This document shows positions 1-12,283 of a DNA stretch of 64,000 nt, in pieces. This DNA is from Petunia secreta (taxonomy: Eukaryota; Streptophyta; Magnoliopsida; Solanales; Solanaceae): positions 27,981,501 to 28,045,500 of the forward strand of contig JARKIP010000023.1 in NCBI GenBank assembly GCA_029990175.1, in the 5' to 3' direction. Numbering within the stretch: position 1 is the stretch's first letter; each line of letters begins with the position of its first letter. The notes under the pieces are model-generated. The model searched no databases. It saw nothing but the letters and a program-made list of their open reading frames with translations, and had not been told where the DNA came from. Made by a program: the position numbers and the translations under genes.

Positions 1-189
1 GTGAGCATATATGTTGTATATGTAATATATAAATAAAGTCTTAATACTGTTGGGAGTAAATTATATCAAATGAGTTCTAACTAGACTATATATATAACCG
101 AGGGAGTAAGGGTTTTCTTCTTAACTAGATTTATAACGAAATGAACTACCTCCGCTAAAAAATAATGCAAAACAAAGATAACTTTGAAA
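1..189. other. AT-rich flank, no gene seen
   Basis: AT-rich sequence with short (TA)n runs and no supportable gene. The last five bases (185-189, tgaaa) are the left copy of the target-site duplication of the retroelement that begins at 190; the right copy is at 16867-16871. Confidence 0.7.
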
Positions 190-1577
190 TGAAACGACCT
201 TACGTAGTCGTTTCAAAAGATAGGACTCTGATTGGCGTGTCGATAATTTTAAAAACTTTGTACTGTCTATTAGGATATGTCTGTAAAATTTGAGCTAAAT
301 CAGACCTAGTTTGGTACGTATCGGAAGAAGATACCAGTTTTTATTGTCGATAAATATTAAAAAGAGATTTTCGAGCTCGATTTTGGCGAATGAACTTCAA
401 TTCGAAATCCGAAAGCGCCTTTAGGTTCGTATGATTATTTGTGACTTTTGTGAACTTTCAAAAGTGAATTGCGAAGTTGTTCGGCTAGTTTCCGCTAAAA
501 TACCGAAAATTAAATAATTTGACCTTTTTCCATTTAATTTTCATATTGAGTTTCGAGAGTTCGATTTGAGATCCGCCTTAGCGAATGTGTTACGTATATT
601 TCCTATAACTTGCTTGAGAAATTTGGGATCATTTCGAATTTCGTAGGGTTCCGTTTTAATTTTTGTCACGAAAAGAAAAGGAAATAGAAGAAATGAAACA
701 AAAAGGAAAAGAATAAAGAGAAAGGTGGTGACTATAGCCCTTAGCTTAAAAGGGTAAGTCGGTACAGAAATAGAAACAAGGAGTAACAGAGGCAACACTG
801 AGAAGAGAAGATACCAGAAAATGAGAAAAGAGCCGGAGAAAGATAGAAATTTCACCCTGAAACATTCGGGTAATGATCTTAATGCATTATTTTAGTTTAT
901 TACGTGTGTTTGAATGACGGTACAATTGGGATATAGACATCGTTTTAATAAGTTCAATTGCTAGTCTAATGGTCAATTGTACCCCGGTGATGAAATTGAT
1001 TATATATTCGTACTCAGTGAGTTATGGACAACATATAAATGTAATTTATTTAGGGTTTGATTATGTGACCTTAAATACTGTACATAGGCCTGACCTGCGT
1101 ATTGCGTATGCGAATAGGGTATCGGGTTCCTAACTGGATTGCCTAAGACGTAAGGAATGAAGCCTCTAGCCTTATGTGATATATTTTTCTGCTTATTGAA
1201 CACAGTGGGATCGTGTGGCAATGAATCCAAAGAATAAAGCAGTTTTTGAGTAGCTGTGCTACCTTGGTAACAAGGTAAATGTTTATATCCATTTCTTTGG
1301 AGGCCCTTGGCCTTGTGGATATTCTACCACGTGTTCCTTACGTGTGTAGCTGCCGATAGGCGTGCTCATTACGCCTTAGCTTTGAATTTACATTGTATAT
1401 TATATGTTATGCCTTATTGTTGGTATCGCATTGAGAATATGAGCATTGCACTCTGGTTTTGAGCATTGCATATACTTCCCGGTAATCGATGAGAGTCCCG
1501 CACCAGTGAAGGGTCATTATTGAATATACTTCCCGGTTGGGGATGAGAGTCCCGCACCGGTGAAGGGTCATTATTAG

Positions 1578-4124
1578 TGTTACACCTCGTATGCCTAAAG
1601 TGATGTATATCATTCTAATGACTTGTTAAGAATTATTTAAGTGAGTTTAAAGTCATAATATAATCATATAGGATGTTTATATGTTGAATATAAAGTTTGG
1701 GAAAAATCGGATTTAAGTTGCGGAAAAACCGACTAAGGAATTGCCTTGTAACGACGTTATTTCAGCAATTAATTCTGTGTGTTATATGAGGTCTTTTAGG
1801 GACATATCATATACCAAATTTAAGGTCTTGGAGTTTAGTTTCCATAAGTTTTGACGGTTTGTTCATAAAATGTCTGGATAAAAAGATATGAGCGTCAGAA
1901 GTCAGGTCAGAAAAAGGGACATAAGCGCAAAAGAGGACTAAAACCGAAATGTTTTAAGTATAAAAGGAAAATTCGCCTCCATCTCGTCATTTACAGAAAT
2001 ATAAAAAGAGAAATAGTGCTCTCATTAAGTTTTAAGCAACTTTTATGATTTTTAAGGAAAGACGTCAATCTTAACTCAAAATTGAAGACAGATTGCGTCA
2101 AAATGCTCTACGCGATTAAGGGAACGTTATGCTACCTTCAATTTTGTCTATAGCTTGAGTTTTAGAGTTACTTCATAGCTAAGTAAAGTACATAAATACT
2201 GTATTATAGCTTGTTTAAGCTTTAGAAGGTGTGGAATTCAAGGAAAATAAGGTTTAGAAGCCAGAACCATCAAAGGTATGTAAGGCTAAACATTTCTTTT
2301 GGCAAGACATGTATCTTGTAACTTTTGAAGCTTTTCTTAGTTCTAAACTTAGTGTTTATTGTGAGAAACTGCTGCGATATCAAGGAAACCTTGTATATAC
2401 TTAATTTGGTGCTAAAATCCAAGGTGAAAGACGTTCGAATCAGCAAGACAAAATGTTTCAAAATCATTTTGATCTTTGGACAGCTGTTATTATATTGATC
2501 ATAACTCTTTGTAAAAAAATTATATTTAGATGCTTTAAGAATCTCCAGAATCCTAAGACATGTATCTACAACTTTCATGAAGACCATGAAGTCTATGACT
2601 TTGATCTACACCCTCAAAACTATGATGCAATACAGAACAATGGTACTGTCTAGAAATTCTGTACATCTGTGGAATTGTTACGCCGTCTGGTCATCTCATC
2701 TTGTTATCCATTTAATTTGTTTATGTTAGCAGTTTATCCAGGTATCCATTCCCGTGTATAGTATAGTGCTGGTTCTATTTTGCGGATCATCCAGTTTCAG
2801 GGGAAACTCTACTGAAATTTTTATAGAAATTCAAAGAGTTGGACAAATTTTGAGTTCTAGGTTTTGTCTATAATTCCATCCAGAGTTTCTTATCATTCAT
2901 TTGCGTCTATTTCTATTGTTGCCACATGTGTTATGCCTCATACATGCTTATTCTTATATTGTGATCATGTTATGTGTGATTTGGAGTCCCCCATAGAGGT
3001 TGGACATTGGACACACAGTTCGGTCGTGTGTGATACTACCCGTCTAGGGGATACAACCTCTCTAGTTCAGGAGGGAGTTGAAACACCTAGTGTGACCGGG
3101 TGTCATTCACACACTCTGACCAGAGAGACTAGATATTATTGGCTGGGGGGACACCCATAACACCCGCTAGTTTTGTTATATATGCGTATATAGCCACAGT
3201 ATGCACTTCATGATTATACATGAGGCTACTACAGGTTTTCAGTTACCTGATTTGGGGGGATACAGACCATAACACCAGACATGTACTAGTTCAGATGTTC
3301 AGTTACCTGATTTGGGGGGGGATATAGCCCATAACACCAGATAGGTACCAATTCAGATAAGAGTTCGGTTTTAGCTCAATACCAGTTATCAGTTCTCAGT
3401 CATCAGCCACCAGTTCTTAGTGTTAGTATCAGTTGACAACTATCAGTTCTAGTTTCTAGTTACCAGTTACCAGTTATCAGTCATATTACAGTAATTTATT
3501 AGTATAGTTCAGCTTAGTCTTCAGTTTCAGATTCAGCTAGACTTCAGTTTATATTAAGATCATGTTTAGTACGTTCTTCAGATTTCCATCTATATTGCTA
3601 TGCTTCATTTAATATTTACATATTTACATTCCAGCCTTACAGTTTCATTCAGCTATGATATATTATATGCTCATGCCTTACATACTTGGTACATATCGTA
3701 CTCACGCCTTTTTCTGGGGCGCTTCGTTTCATGCCACGCATGTGCAGATAGATCAACGCTTGGACCACGTTAGTAGGCTATCAATCAGCTATTGGAGTCA
3801 CTCCACTTACTCCCAGAGTTAATTATCTTTTGGTATGTATACAGTCAGCTAGTTTGGGTATGGTGGGGCCTTGTCCCCTCCTTTGTATATTCAGTTCATC
3901 ACTCTTGGAGGCCTGTAGATATGTCCCTGTGTGGTTCTATCAGTATTCTATGTATGTCAGCTTATGTTAGCCTTTTAAGCTTTTGCATTGCATATTTTTT
4001 ACAGTTAGGTCTATGCTTATTTCGTTTATCAGTTATATTCATGGTTAGAAGATTATCAGCAGGATTAGTGATACTCGACACTTAGTATCGGTTATCCGTC
4101 GCGACCCTAGGTTGGGTCATGACA
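1578..4124 (+). mobile_element. Solo LTR of a long-LTR Ty3/gypsy family
   Basis: The unit begins tgttacacctcgtatgcc and ends gttgggtcatgaca, so it has TG...CA ends. It is flanked by attag (1573-1577) and attac (4125-4129), a 5-bp target duplication with one mismatch. No primer-binding site, polypurine tract or coding region is inside. It interrupts one 54-bp repeat unit of the host LTR, and removing it restores that unit. Internal direct repeats of about 70 bp occur at 3225-3360 (each with gttacctgatttgggggg). Origin by recombination between the two LTRs of a full element is the usual explanation and is inferred here. Short open frames inside it (2453, 2864, 3792) look non-coding. Confidence 0.85.
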
Positions 4125-4386
4125 ATTACATATACTTCCCGGTAATCGATGAGAGCCCCGAGCCGGTGAAGGGTCATTATTGAATATACTTCCCGGTTGG
4201 CGATGAAAGTCCCGCACCGGTGAAGGGTCATTATGCATATACTTCCCGGTTGGCGATGAGAGTCCTGCACCGGTGAAGGGTCATTATTGCATATACTTCC
4301 CGATTGGTGATGAGAGTCCTGCACCGGTGAAGGGTCATTATTGCATATACTTCTTGAGAATCAATGAGAATCCCGAGCCGGTTAAG
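4125..4386 (+). repeat. 54-bp tandem array in LTR (also 1470-1577)
   Basis: The units carry cttcccggt, then gatgagagtcccg, then ccggtgaagggtcatt. The period is about 54 bp. Because 54 is a multiple of three and the units lack stops in some frames, the array produces long repetitive but meaningless open frames on both strands. Related arrays lie at 9780-10090, 55255-55676 and 61074-61390. Confidence 0.9.
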
Positions 4387-4574
4387 GTATCACGCACATG
4401 TGACTGCATTGCATCATACCCCATTCATCCCATTTCATTGCACCGCATACTGACTATTGTGTGACTATTGTGTTGTGTTTTATGTATCTAGCATGTGTAC
4501 GATGTTGTGGACATATTTCAGTTTCCCTATACGTTTCTGGCTATTTTGTTGGTTTATATGCTTTGATTATAAGG

Positions 4575-4780
4575 ATCGGGTTGCACGCCGAAACAGTATG
4601 AATATATGGATCGGATTGCACGCCGCAACAATATGAATATATGAATCGGGCTGCACGCTGCAGCAATATGAATATATGGATCGGGTTGCACGCCACGACA
4701 GTATAAATATATGGATCGGGTTGCACGCCGCGACAGTATGAACATGTGGATCGGGTTGCACGCCATGACAGTGTTATGTT
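4575..4780 (+). repeat. 35-bp tandem array in LTR
   Basis: There are about six units, each with ggatcgggttgcacgcc followed by an AT-rich half resembling tataaatatat. The period is 35 bp. Every unit therefore contains a TATA-like element; whether any serves as the LTR promoter is not shown. Related arrays are at 10287-10389, 55889-56050, 61604-61805 and 63578-63710. Confidence 0.9.
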
Positions 4781-5431
4781 CGGGATACTTACATACATAT
4801 ATGTTCTGTCTATCTTATGTCCCTAGTTGTTTATAAGTTTATGATTCCATACGTGTTTCCAGTTATTATCTGGCTCTGCCTTTTTAAAGTTTAAATAAGA
4901 TGGATTTGCTTTACCTGTTTTTCTTCTCCCTAGCTAGCTATCCTATTCTTTGAGGTGGCTAGTCTGCCCCACTTATTGAGTCCTTTTGACTCACCCTTGT
5001 TTGATGTCTGTTTCTTGTCTATTTATTTCATTTCGGTAGGTTCGCTCCAGGATTGAATTCACCACGTTGTTCAGGAGCGAAGACGACTTCAGCTGTCAGA
5101 GTGAGCCAGCTTTTATTCCGGACAGCCACCAATTTATTGTTTATTACTTCAGTTGCATTTTGCTCCCTTCGGGAGGTATCTGTCTTCTTTTGAACTCTTA
5201 GATGTCTAATTTGGATAACCCTAAACCTAGTATTTTTGGTAGCCAACTGTAATTTCTTTTGTACAGCTTAGAGGTATCAGTATTTCTATGCTCTTTTTTC
5301 TAAGTCTTGTTCTTATTTATAAATTGAATTATATTTATTTTCCTAACTTAATTAGTAAGGGTTCGCCCGACGGGTCCAGGGCAGGATGTCGGGTGCCCGC
5401 ACGGCCTAGCCGGATTTCAGGTCGTGTAACT

Positions 5432-5443
5432 TGGTATCAGAGC
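5432..5443 (+). other. Primer-binding site of gypsy copy 1
   Basis: tggtatcagagc is the standard plant primer-binding site complementary to the 3' end of initiator methionine tRNA. It lies three bases after the LTR end. Confidence 0.92.
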
Positions 5444-6109
5444 CCGGTTTAGAGTGTATCCAGACTAAGACAGTGTCTAGTAGAGTCTCGCTGATGGGTA
5501 CGTAGACGTCCGTATTTATCTACGAGAGGCTATGATGGCATTTAGGAAGTTTCACTTGCTTCTTTTCTGATCGTGCGTCGGTCTAGGATGCAAAATTATT
5601 TTCGTTTATTCCTTCGTGGTAATTGTGAACCCTCGGCAATAAATCAGCAAATGGTAGGAGTTCAGGACGAAGTATTCTAGCATGGGGCTAGAGCTACTCA
5701 AGCCCCGAGAGTTGTGGATCGTGCTGATGATCCAGTTGTGCATGCCAGTTCTACGAGCTCGCAATGGGCAAGGGAGCAGGGCCTTGTGGTTTCCTTCTCT
5801 CTTTACGATGCTTTTATAAAAATCTTGGCAGCGTAGATACTGCAAGGACCTCGTATCAGGTCGCTGCAGATGCAGATGTTCGGACTTAGAGAGTTCTTGT
5901 TCCAGTTCCTGATGTTGCCCCAGTAAATTATGTTCCAGAGGGAGCATGTGTTGCGCCACCAATTTTTCTGGTTGGTTAGCCAGCTGAGGTAAAAGTTCGG
6001 TTCAAGTGTCCAAAGAAGTTGCATTATTTTACACTGTTGAAACTTCCGATATTCTTAAGCAATGCATTAGATAAACCTCGTGATACTTTTTAAAATAAAA
6101 TAATGTTAG
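5444..6109 (+). other. 5' internal leader and decayed gag N-terminus of gypsy copy 1
   Basis: Leader sequence after the primer-binding site. It matches 56738-57435 in the second copy by eye. No continuous reading frame is present. Confidence 0.6.
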
Positions 6110-6575
6110 TGTATCCTTCAGGCTCTTGATTATATCGAGCGGTGTGGTGTTGATTATTCTGCTTTTCAGTTTAAGGGGTCCAGCCTTGAATTGGTGGGCC
6201 GCTCTCTTTTTAACTAACTTGGTTCGATTTTTCTTCTAGATTCGTGGAAAAGTTCCTTTCGAGTAGCGAGCGAGATGAAGAGTGTCGCCAGTTTGAGTGG
6301 TTTAGACATGGTAGCATGTCGGTTAGCCTGTTGGTTTCAAAATATGAGATTGAATTCTATAGAATGGCTGGATATGCTCTAGAAGTAGTCCATGAGCCTT
6401 CCGAAATGGCTCGATCATTTATTGATGCCTTTTCTTCTTTCTAGAAGTCCAGGATGGCTTAAGAAATGCAGGTTGTGACTTCATTTGATGTCGTTGTTGA
6501 TATTGCTCTAAGGTATTAGGCATACCATAAGTTAGAGGGGAAGATTAGAGCGGGAGAGCAGGAGATCCATGGCCC
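6110..6575 (+). pseudogene. Degenerate Ty3/gypsy gag (capsid region)
   Basis: Frames here read like the retrotransposon gag domain of plant chromovirus-type elements. Examples are ALDYIERCGVDYSAFQF, then FVEKFLSSSERDEECRQFE, then GSMSVS, and near the end SFIDAF and VVDIA. The order and spacing match the capsid core of Tekay/Del-like gag proteins. The only uninterrupted stretch is 6244-6444; stops and frame changes interrupt the rest, so no functional Gag can be made. The same fragment, equally broken, occurs at 57430-57800 in the other copy. A working Gag would have to come from an autonomous relative. Assignment to the gag domain is firm; lineage is inferred. Confidence 0.75.
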
Positions 6576-8185
6576 TAGTGGGTAACCATGGTAAATCATT
6601 TGGAGGTAAGAGTTCTGATTACTTTGGGAGGTCACCTTCCAGGTTATCTCAGCTTGTGTCGCGTGATTATTAGAGTGTGCCAGTAGCTCGTCAAGATCAG
6701 ATTCAGTCTTTTCTTTACAGCTATCAACAATCTTTCCAGCTTCCATTCTTCAACGAAAAGATGGTATCATTGTCGTGAGTCTGGCTCTCCTTTGATGAAT
6801 TTCCCCTTACTCCGACAAGTAGGCAGTCGTCTTTTCTATCGTCATAAAGCATCTGTGCAATAGCAGGGGATTTTATTTATATCTCAATCAGCAAAAGAAA
6901 TGCCACCATCCAGTAGAGGTTGAGAGTGTAGTGGAAGTGGTTCTTCAGAAGGTGATTATCAGTGTAGTGGCTCAGCTCAGCTGCAGAGGCAGTTCTATGA
7001 ACTGCCAGTCTGGCAGGATGTTGAGGCATCCGATGTAGTAGACCCATGTATTTCTTTTGTCCCTTATGTGTGAGTAAGATTTGATTCATCCGATCGATCT
7101 GGAAATGGTTTGTCATATCATGTTTCCATGGTTTTCTTGGATGTCGTTTCCATTAAGAATCGATTGTGGTAGAGGGGTGAGCTTCTGATATGAGATGACC
7201 CTACTAGTTTATCTGGTTTAAATGTGAGAGATTTGTGAGTGAGTATCGGTATTGTTTGCTTGGCATCTTGTTGTGCATCATTCTGTTATAATGTCAAGTC
7301 AGTCTGCCTTTGTTTGGAACTCAGTGTCGGTAGGATGATGGGATTCTTATTCGTCACCATCAGAAAGTGTCATTGTTTCTTCCGGTGTAAAGTGGTTAGT
7401 AAGTAATACACGATCTATCTGTCTCCTCTTGGTTCGAGACGCTAGTAGAGTCATGTTATTCTACAAGTTTGCCTCGGTATAAAAGGGTTTTCTGGTAAAT
7501 TGTCGGAGTTTTCATTTTATAGGAAGATTAAATTGGCATAGATGTCGTTCCATAAAGCTTATTTAATGTCTATTTTACTTCAATTGCGATTCTTTGATTA
7601 GCCGACTCGGATGTACTCTAGCTCTGGTAGCCAAGAAAATAAGAAGATGAGCTTCCTGAAACTCTAATTATTTCATTCCTCAGTCCGTTGCCATCTCTTC
7701 TTTGTTCGGCACTAGTGAGCTTAGGAGGTTAGTAGATGATTGTGATGTTCCATGTGTTGAGCCAGAGTGTGTGTCAAGGTAGTCGGGTAAGCACATTGTG
7801 TTTTAAGCTACTAAGGGTAATGAGAGGCGTCATTTGGTCCCTGAGTTGATCCACCAGGTGCTGGTTCTTATGGAAAAGGTATGGAGTTGTGAACTCGAGA
7901 GTTGCAGGTGTTTGGCAACTGTAGAGGGTAATTTGGTTGCTTAGGTCTGAGCTGCATTCTATTTTTAGCTATGTCTTCCTTAGTCCGGTAGACTGTGCGA
8001 GGATGGCTATTTCTATTCAAATTAGCTGTATGAGTTAATGCTCTAAGTGGAGGAGTCTTTCTCCAATACTGAATGCTAATATTAAATCTATAAGGTGTTG
8101 CTGAAGCGTAAGCTAATTCTCTGTTCCATCGACCTTTTCTATATCGAAAAGTATATTGACGAGGCGATTTGTCGGCGGAATCATG
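6576..8185 (+). other. Non-coding internal remainder of gypsy copy 1
   Basis: About 1.6 kb between the gag remnant and the integrase tail. I found no aspartic protease DSG/DTG signature, no reverse transcriptase YxDD and no integrase HHCC or DDE motif in any frame. The sequence is collinear with 57801-59480. Confidence 0.6.
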
Positions 8186-8245
8186 TTAATCCATCCAGAG
8201 TTTCATGTATCTTTGTTTCGAAAAAGTAAAACTCTCATCTCGTGA
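8186..8245 (+). pseudogene. Remnant of gypsy integrase C-terminus
   Basis: A 19-residue frame reads LIHPEFHVSLFRKSK before its stop. It resembles the conserved HPVFHVSxLRK stretch near the C-terminal end of Ty3/gypsy integrases, just before the chromodomain in Tekay/Del-type elements. The corresponding piece at 59481-59540 ends at the same stop position. It shows that the internal region is a gag-to-integrase-tail deletion derivative. The assignment rests on one short motif. Confidence 0.55.
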
Positions 8246-8460
8246 TCGAGGAAGGGTCAACTTAGTCAGAGTAAGTTGCGCAATGGTGTTATTATATTAT
8301 CCAAATATGTTTTATTCCAAGAGTTCTATGTGCGTTATAATTTTGATTCTATAATAATGAGAAAAAGTCCGTGGAATAGTTTATGAAGGTCATGCAAGTT
8401 CTCTTGTTATCTGTATTAATTTTTCTTTACACTTAGGCTCGTTCGAGGACGAACAAGAGT

Positions 8461-8475
8461 CTAAGTGGAGGAGAA
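8461..8475 (+). other. Polypurine tract of gypsy copy 1
   Basis: ctaagtggaggagaa lies immediately before the TG of the 3' LTR. It is preceded by cgttcgaggacgaac, a context usual just upstream of Tekay/Del-type 3' LTRs. Confidence 0.8.
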
Positions 8476-10389
8476 TGAAACGACCTTAGGTAGTCGTTTC
8501 AAAAGTTAAGACTCCGATTGACGTGCCAATAATTTTAAAAACTTCGTACTATCCATGAGGACCTGTCTGTGAAATTTGAGCTAAATCAGACCTAGTTTGG
8601 TATGTATCGGAAAAATATTTTAGTTTTTATTGTCGATAAATATTAAAAAGAGATTTTCGAGCTCGATTTTGGCGAATAAATTCCGACTCAAAATCCGAAA
8701 GCGCCGTTAGGTTCATATGATTATTTGTGACTTTTGTGAACTTTCAAAAGTGAATTTCGAGGTTGTTCGGCTAGTTTCCACTAAAATACCGACAGTTAAA
8801 TAATTTGACCTTTTTCCATTTAATTTGTATATTGAGTTTCAGGATTCTGATTTAAGATCCGCCTTAGCGAGTGTGTTACATATATTTTGTATAACTTGCT
8901 TGAGAAATTTGGGATTATTTCAAATTTCGTAGGGTTCTATTTTAATTTTCGTCGCAAAAAAAAAAAAAAGAAAATAAAAGAAATGAAACAAAAAGGAAAA
9001 GAAAAGGAAAAGAATAAAGAGAAAGGCGGTGACTATAGCCCTTAGCTTAAAAGGGTAAGTTGATACAGAAATAGAAACAAGGAGTAACATAGACAACGCT
9101 GAGAAGAGAAAATACCAGAAAAATGAGAAAAGAGCCGGAGAAAGATAGAATTTTCACCGCGAAACATTCAGGTAATGAACTTAATGCATTATTTTAGTTT
9201 ATTACGTGTGTTTGAATATATTTTGACGGTAAAAATTAGGATATTAGACATCATTTTAATAAGTTCAGTTGATAGTTTAAAGGGTCAATTAGACCCTAAT
9301 GATGAAATTGATTATATATTCGTACTCAGTGAGTTATGGCAACATATAAATGTAGTTTATTTAGAGTTTGATTATGTGACCTTAAACCATGTACATAGGC
9401 CTGGCCTGCGTATTACGTATGCGAATAAGGTATCGGGTTCCTAACTGGATTGCCTAAGACGTAAGGAATGAAGCCTTTAGCCTTATGAGATATAGTTTTC
9501 TGCTTATTGAACATAGTGGGATCGTGTGGCAATGAATCCAAAGGATAAAGCAGTTGTTGAGTAGCTGTGCTACCTTGGTAACAAGGTAAGTGTTTATATC
9601 CATTTCTTTGGAGGCCCTTGGCCTTGTGCATATTCTACCACGTGTTTCTTACGTGTGTAGCTGCCGATAGGCGTACTCATTATGCCTTAGCTTTGAATTT
9701 ACATTGTATATTATATGTTATGCCCTGTTGTTGGTATTGCATTGAGCATATGAGCATTGCACTCTTGTTTTGAGAATTGCATATAGTTCCCGATAATCGA
9801 TGAGAGTCCCAAGCCGGTGAAGGTCATTATTACATATACTTCCCGGTAATCGATGAGAGTCCCGAGCCGGTGAAAGGTCATTATTGCATATACTTCCCGG
9901 TTGGCGAAGAGAGTCCTGCACCGGTGAAGGGTCATTATTGCATATACTTCCCGGTTGGCGATGAGAGTCCCGCACCGGTGAAGGGTCATTATTGCATATG
10001 CTTCCCGATTGGCAATGAGAGCCCCTTACCGGTGAAGGGTCATTATTGCATATACTTCCCGGTAATCGATGAGAGTCCCGAGCCGGTTAAGGTATCAGGC
10101 ACATGTGACTGCATTGCATCATACCGTATTCATCTCATCTCATTGCATTGTATACTGACTAGTGTGTGACTATTGTGTTGTGTTTTGTGTATGCGGCATG
10201 TATACGATGTTGTGGACATATTTCAGTTTGCCTATATGTCTCTGGCTATTTAGTGTCCTTAATTGGTTTATATGCTTTAATTATATGGATCGGGTTGCAA
10301 GCCGCAACAGTATGAATATATGGATCGGGTTGCACGCCGCAACAATATGAATATATCGATTGGGTTACATGTCGCGACAGTATAAATAT
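8476..10389 (+). repeat. 3' LTR of gypsy copy 1, left part
   Basis: Matches 190-1577 plus 4125-4690 of the 5' LTR. It carries the 54-bp array (9780-10090, about six units) and three units of the 35-bp array (10287-10389), where it is cut by the copia insertion. The right part resumes near 16490. The LTR interval corresponding to roughly 4690-5050 of the 5' LTR is missing. Confidence 0.87.
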
Positions 10390-11293
10390 TGTTGAGCATT
10401 GGTTTTGAAGAATGACAAACGAGAAGGACTCAATGGTTTCGAAGAAGAACCTAGCCCTTGAGTAGAAGGGCACGACTGGTCGAAAAGATCTGAGGGTTGC
10501 ATATCCTTGCTGAACTAGGAGTAGTGGCGCGTGAATGAATATGCATCCTAGTCATACTAAAAAAGGCGGTGCCTAGGCTGTGTCTTCGAAGTACGAATAT
10601 GAGTTTGACTTCAGTAAGGAAAAGAGTTACAAAGAATCTTGTCTTACCATAATTACAAGGATCCTTGTAAGACTCAACTAGGGTTGTAAAGCCCATATAA
10701 ATACAAGTAGTTGATACAGCCGAAATCAGTTATTTCACAAACAGAGAGTTAAGAGCAAACAAAAGGCGATCTAGCAGCTTTCAGACGTGGGATAAATGAA
10801 GAAGACAGCTGGTGGACCTGAGTAGGTTGAGTCTAGATAATCTTGTCTAGGTTCTGTGCTTTGTAAGTTGTCTTCATTTGTGTGATCATTGTTTTACCTA
10901 TTTTCTTATTCTAGAAGCAGTGTATTAGGTGAACTTTTGAGAGATTACTTTGTAAAGCTAGAGTTTAGCTTTGTTTAGTGATTAGAGTCTAGAGTGTAGC
11001 CCCTTGGTTACAGTGTCTTGTAATCAGAAACTTTGCTCGTGTTGTTAGTGGATTGCGTTTTAAAATCCCAGAGTGTGGGTCGTGGGTTTTCTCCCGTGAG
11101 CAAGGAGTTTTGCACGAAAAATCCTTGTGTTCCTTGTGTGTGTGATTGGTGTGTGTTGTGGTGGTCAGGTTGCAAATCTTCAAAGGCAAGAACAGGGTTC
11201 CTGACTCAGGAGAATCAAGTTCTTGAATCGAAAAATCGGTGGATACTATTCAACCCCCCTTCTAGTGTCCTAGGAGGTGCATATATTATAACA
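10390..11293 (+). repeat. 5' LTR of the SIRE-like copia element
   Basis: Starts tgttgagcattgg and ends attataaca, directly before ag and the primer-binding site. It contains cccatataaatac (10692-10704), a likely TATA region. There is no second copy in the window, so the ends are inferred from TG...CA and the primer-binding site. Confidence 0.8.
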
Positions 11294-11295
11294 AG

Positions 11296-11307
11296 TGGTA
11301 TCAGAGC
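11296..11307 (+). other. Primer-binding site of SIRE-like copia
   Basis: tggtatcagagc, the initiator methionine tRNA type, two bases after the LTR end. Confidence 0.92.
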
Positions 11308-11350
11308 AAGTATTCTCGTGCTAGGCTAGCACCTTGAGAAGGATCAGAAT

Positions 11351-12283
11351 CATGAGTGCACCACCTACCGTCGAAGGACAGTCAGTTTAGAGGCCCCGAC
11401 AGTTCAATGGGAAATACTATGCTTGGTGGAGAACAGGATGGAAAATTACATATGTGCTGAAGAATACCAACTATGGCTTATAGTATCTGAAGGAAACCTG
11501 ATTCCCACTAAAATAATTGGTGAAGGAGCGGCTGCCAAACAAGAACCTAAGATGAAAGAGGAGTTCAATGAGGCGGACTATAAGATGATTGAAAAGAATC
11601 GCAAAGCCAAACGTCTGGTAATTTGTGGTCTTGGTCCTGAGGAGTTTAATAGAGTATCATCTTACAAGACTGCAAAGGAAATCTAGGATGCCTTGCAGGT
11701 AGCACATGAAGGAACCATTGAAGTGAAGGACTTAAAGAGAAGAATGCAGAAGAGACAATTTGAATTGTTCTCTATGGGAAAGAAAGAATAAATCCAGGAT
11801 ATGATGACCAGGTTGGCCATTATCACTAATGAGATGAGATCCCTGAATATGGAGCTGCCAGAAGTAGAGATGGTGGACAAGATTCTAAATGTGCGACCTG
11901 AGGCCTGGGAACCTAAGATGTCTGCTCTCATTGAGTCTAAACCTCTAAAATCCATTAAACTAGAGGAACTGGTTGGTAGCTTGAAAACTCATGAGATGAT
12001 GAAAGATTCAAAAGCAAAACCAGCTCTCAAGAAGGACAAGACCCTTGCAGTTGAAGCAACAGAGGAAGCTGATGAATATGTTGATCTGCAATCAGTTGAA
12101 GCAGCAATGGTTAGTCCCTTGAGACAGAAGCTTAACTTGGGAAGGTTTAAAGGCTTTAGAAGAAGTGGCAAGGATAACTCTGGAAGGAAGAACATAGTCG
12201 ACAGCCCTGACTACTCAGGATGCTTTAAGTGCTTCAAAAAGGATCATCCAGTTATGGATTGTCCTATGTGGGAAGCAGAATGA
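11351..12283 (+). pseudogene. Copia gag domain 1 with zinc knuckle
   Basis: A start ATG at 11351 opens a frame with a stop after about 12 codons. The reading continues in other frames as a UBN2/copia-type gag: FNGKYYAWW, then YQLWLIVSEG, FNRVSSYKTAKEI, MTRLAIITNEM, and IKLEELVGSLKTHE. It ends in a CCHC knuckle (CFKCFKKDHPVMDC, near 12220-12262). Stops lie at about 11387, 11683 and 11789, and a further TGA at 12281 stands where a Trp codon is expected. The protein would form the virus-like particle and bind template RNA in the cytoplasm. This copy is dead. Confidence 0.85.

Larger units (their letters stand above)
190..5428 (+). repeat. 5' LTR of gypsy copy 1 (interrupted by a solo LTR)
   Basis: It aligns by eye with 8476-10389 plus 16490-16866, and with 53959-56723 and 59773-62469. 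The extra length comes from the 2547-bp insertion at 1578-4124. It contains a 54-bp tandem array (1470-1577, continuing 4125-4386) and a 35-bp tandem array (4575-4780). The terminal CA appears to have lost its C (gtgtaa instead of gtgtca). Confidence 0.85.

Noticed and set aside
3792..4085. 97-residue hydrophobic frame
   Set aside because: Lies inside the solo LTR; composition and position give no support for a gene.
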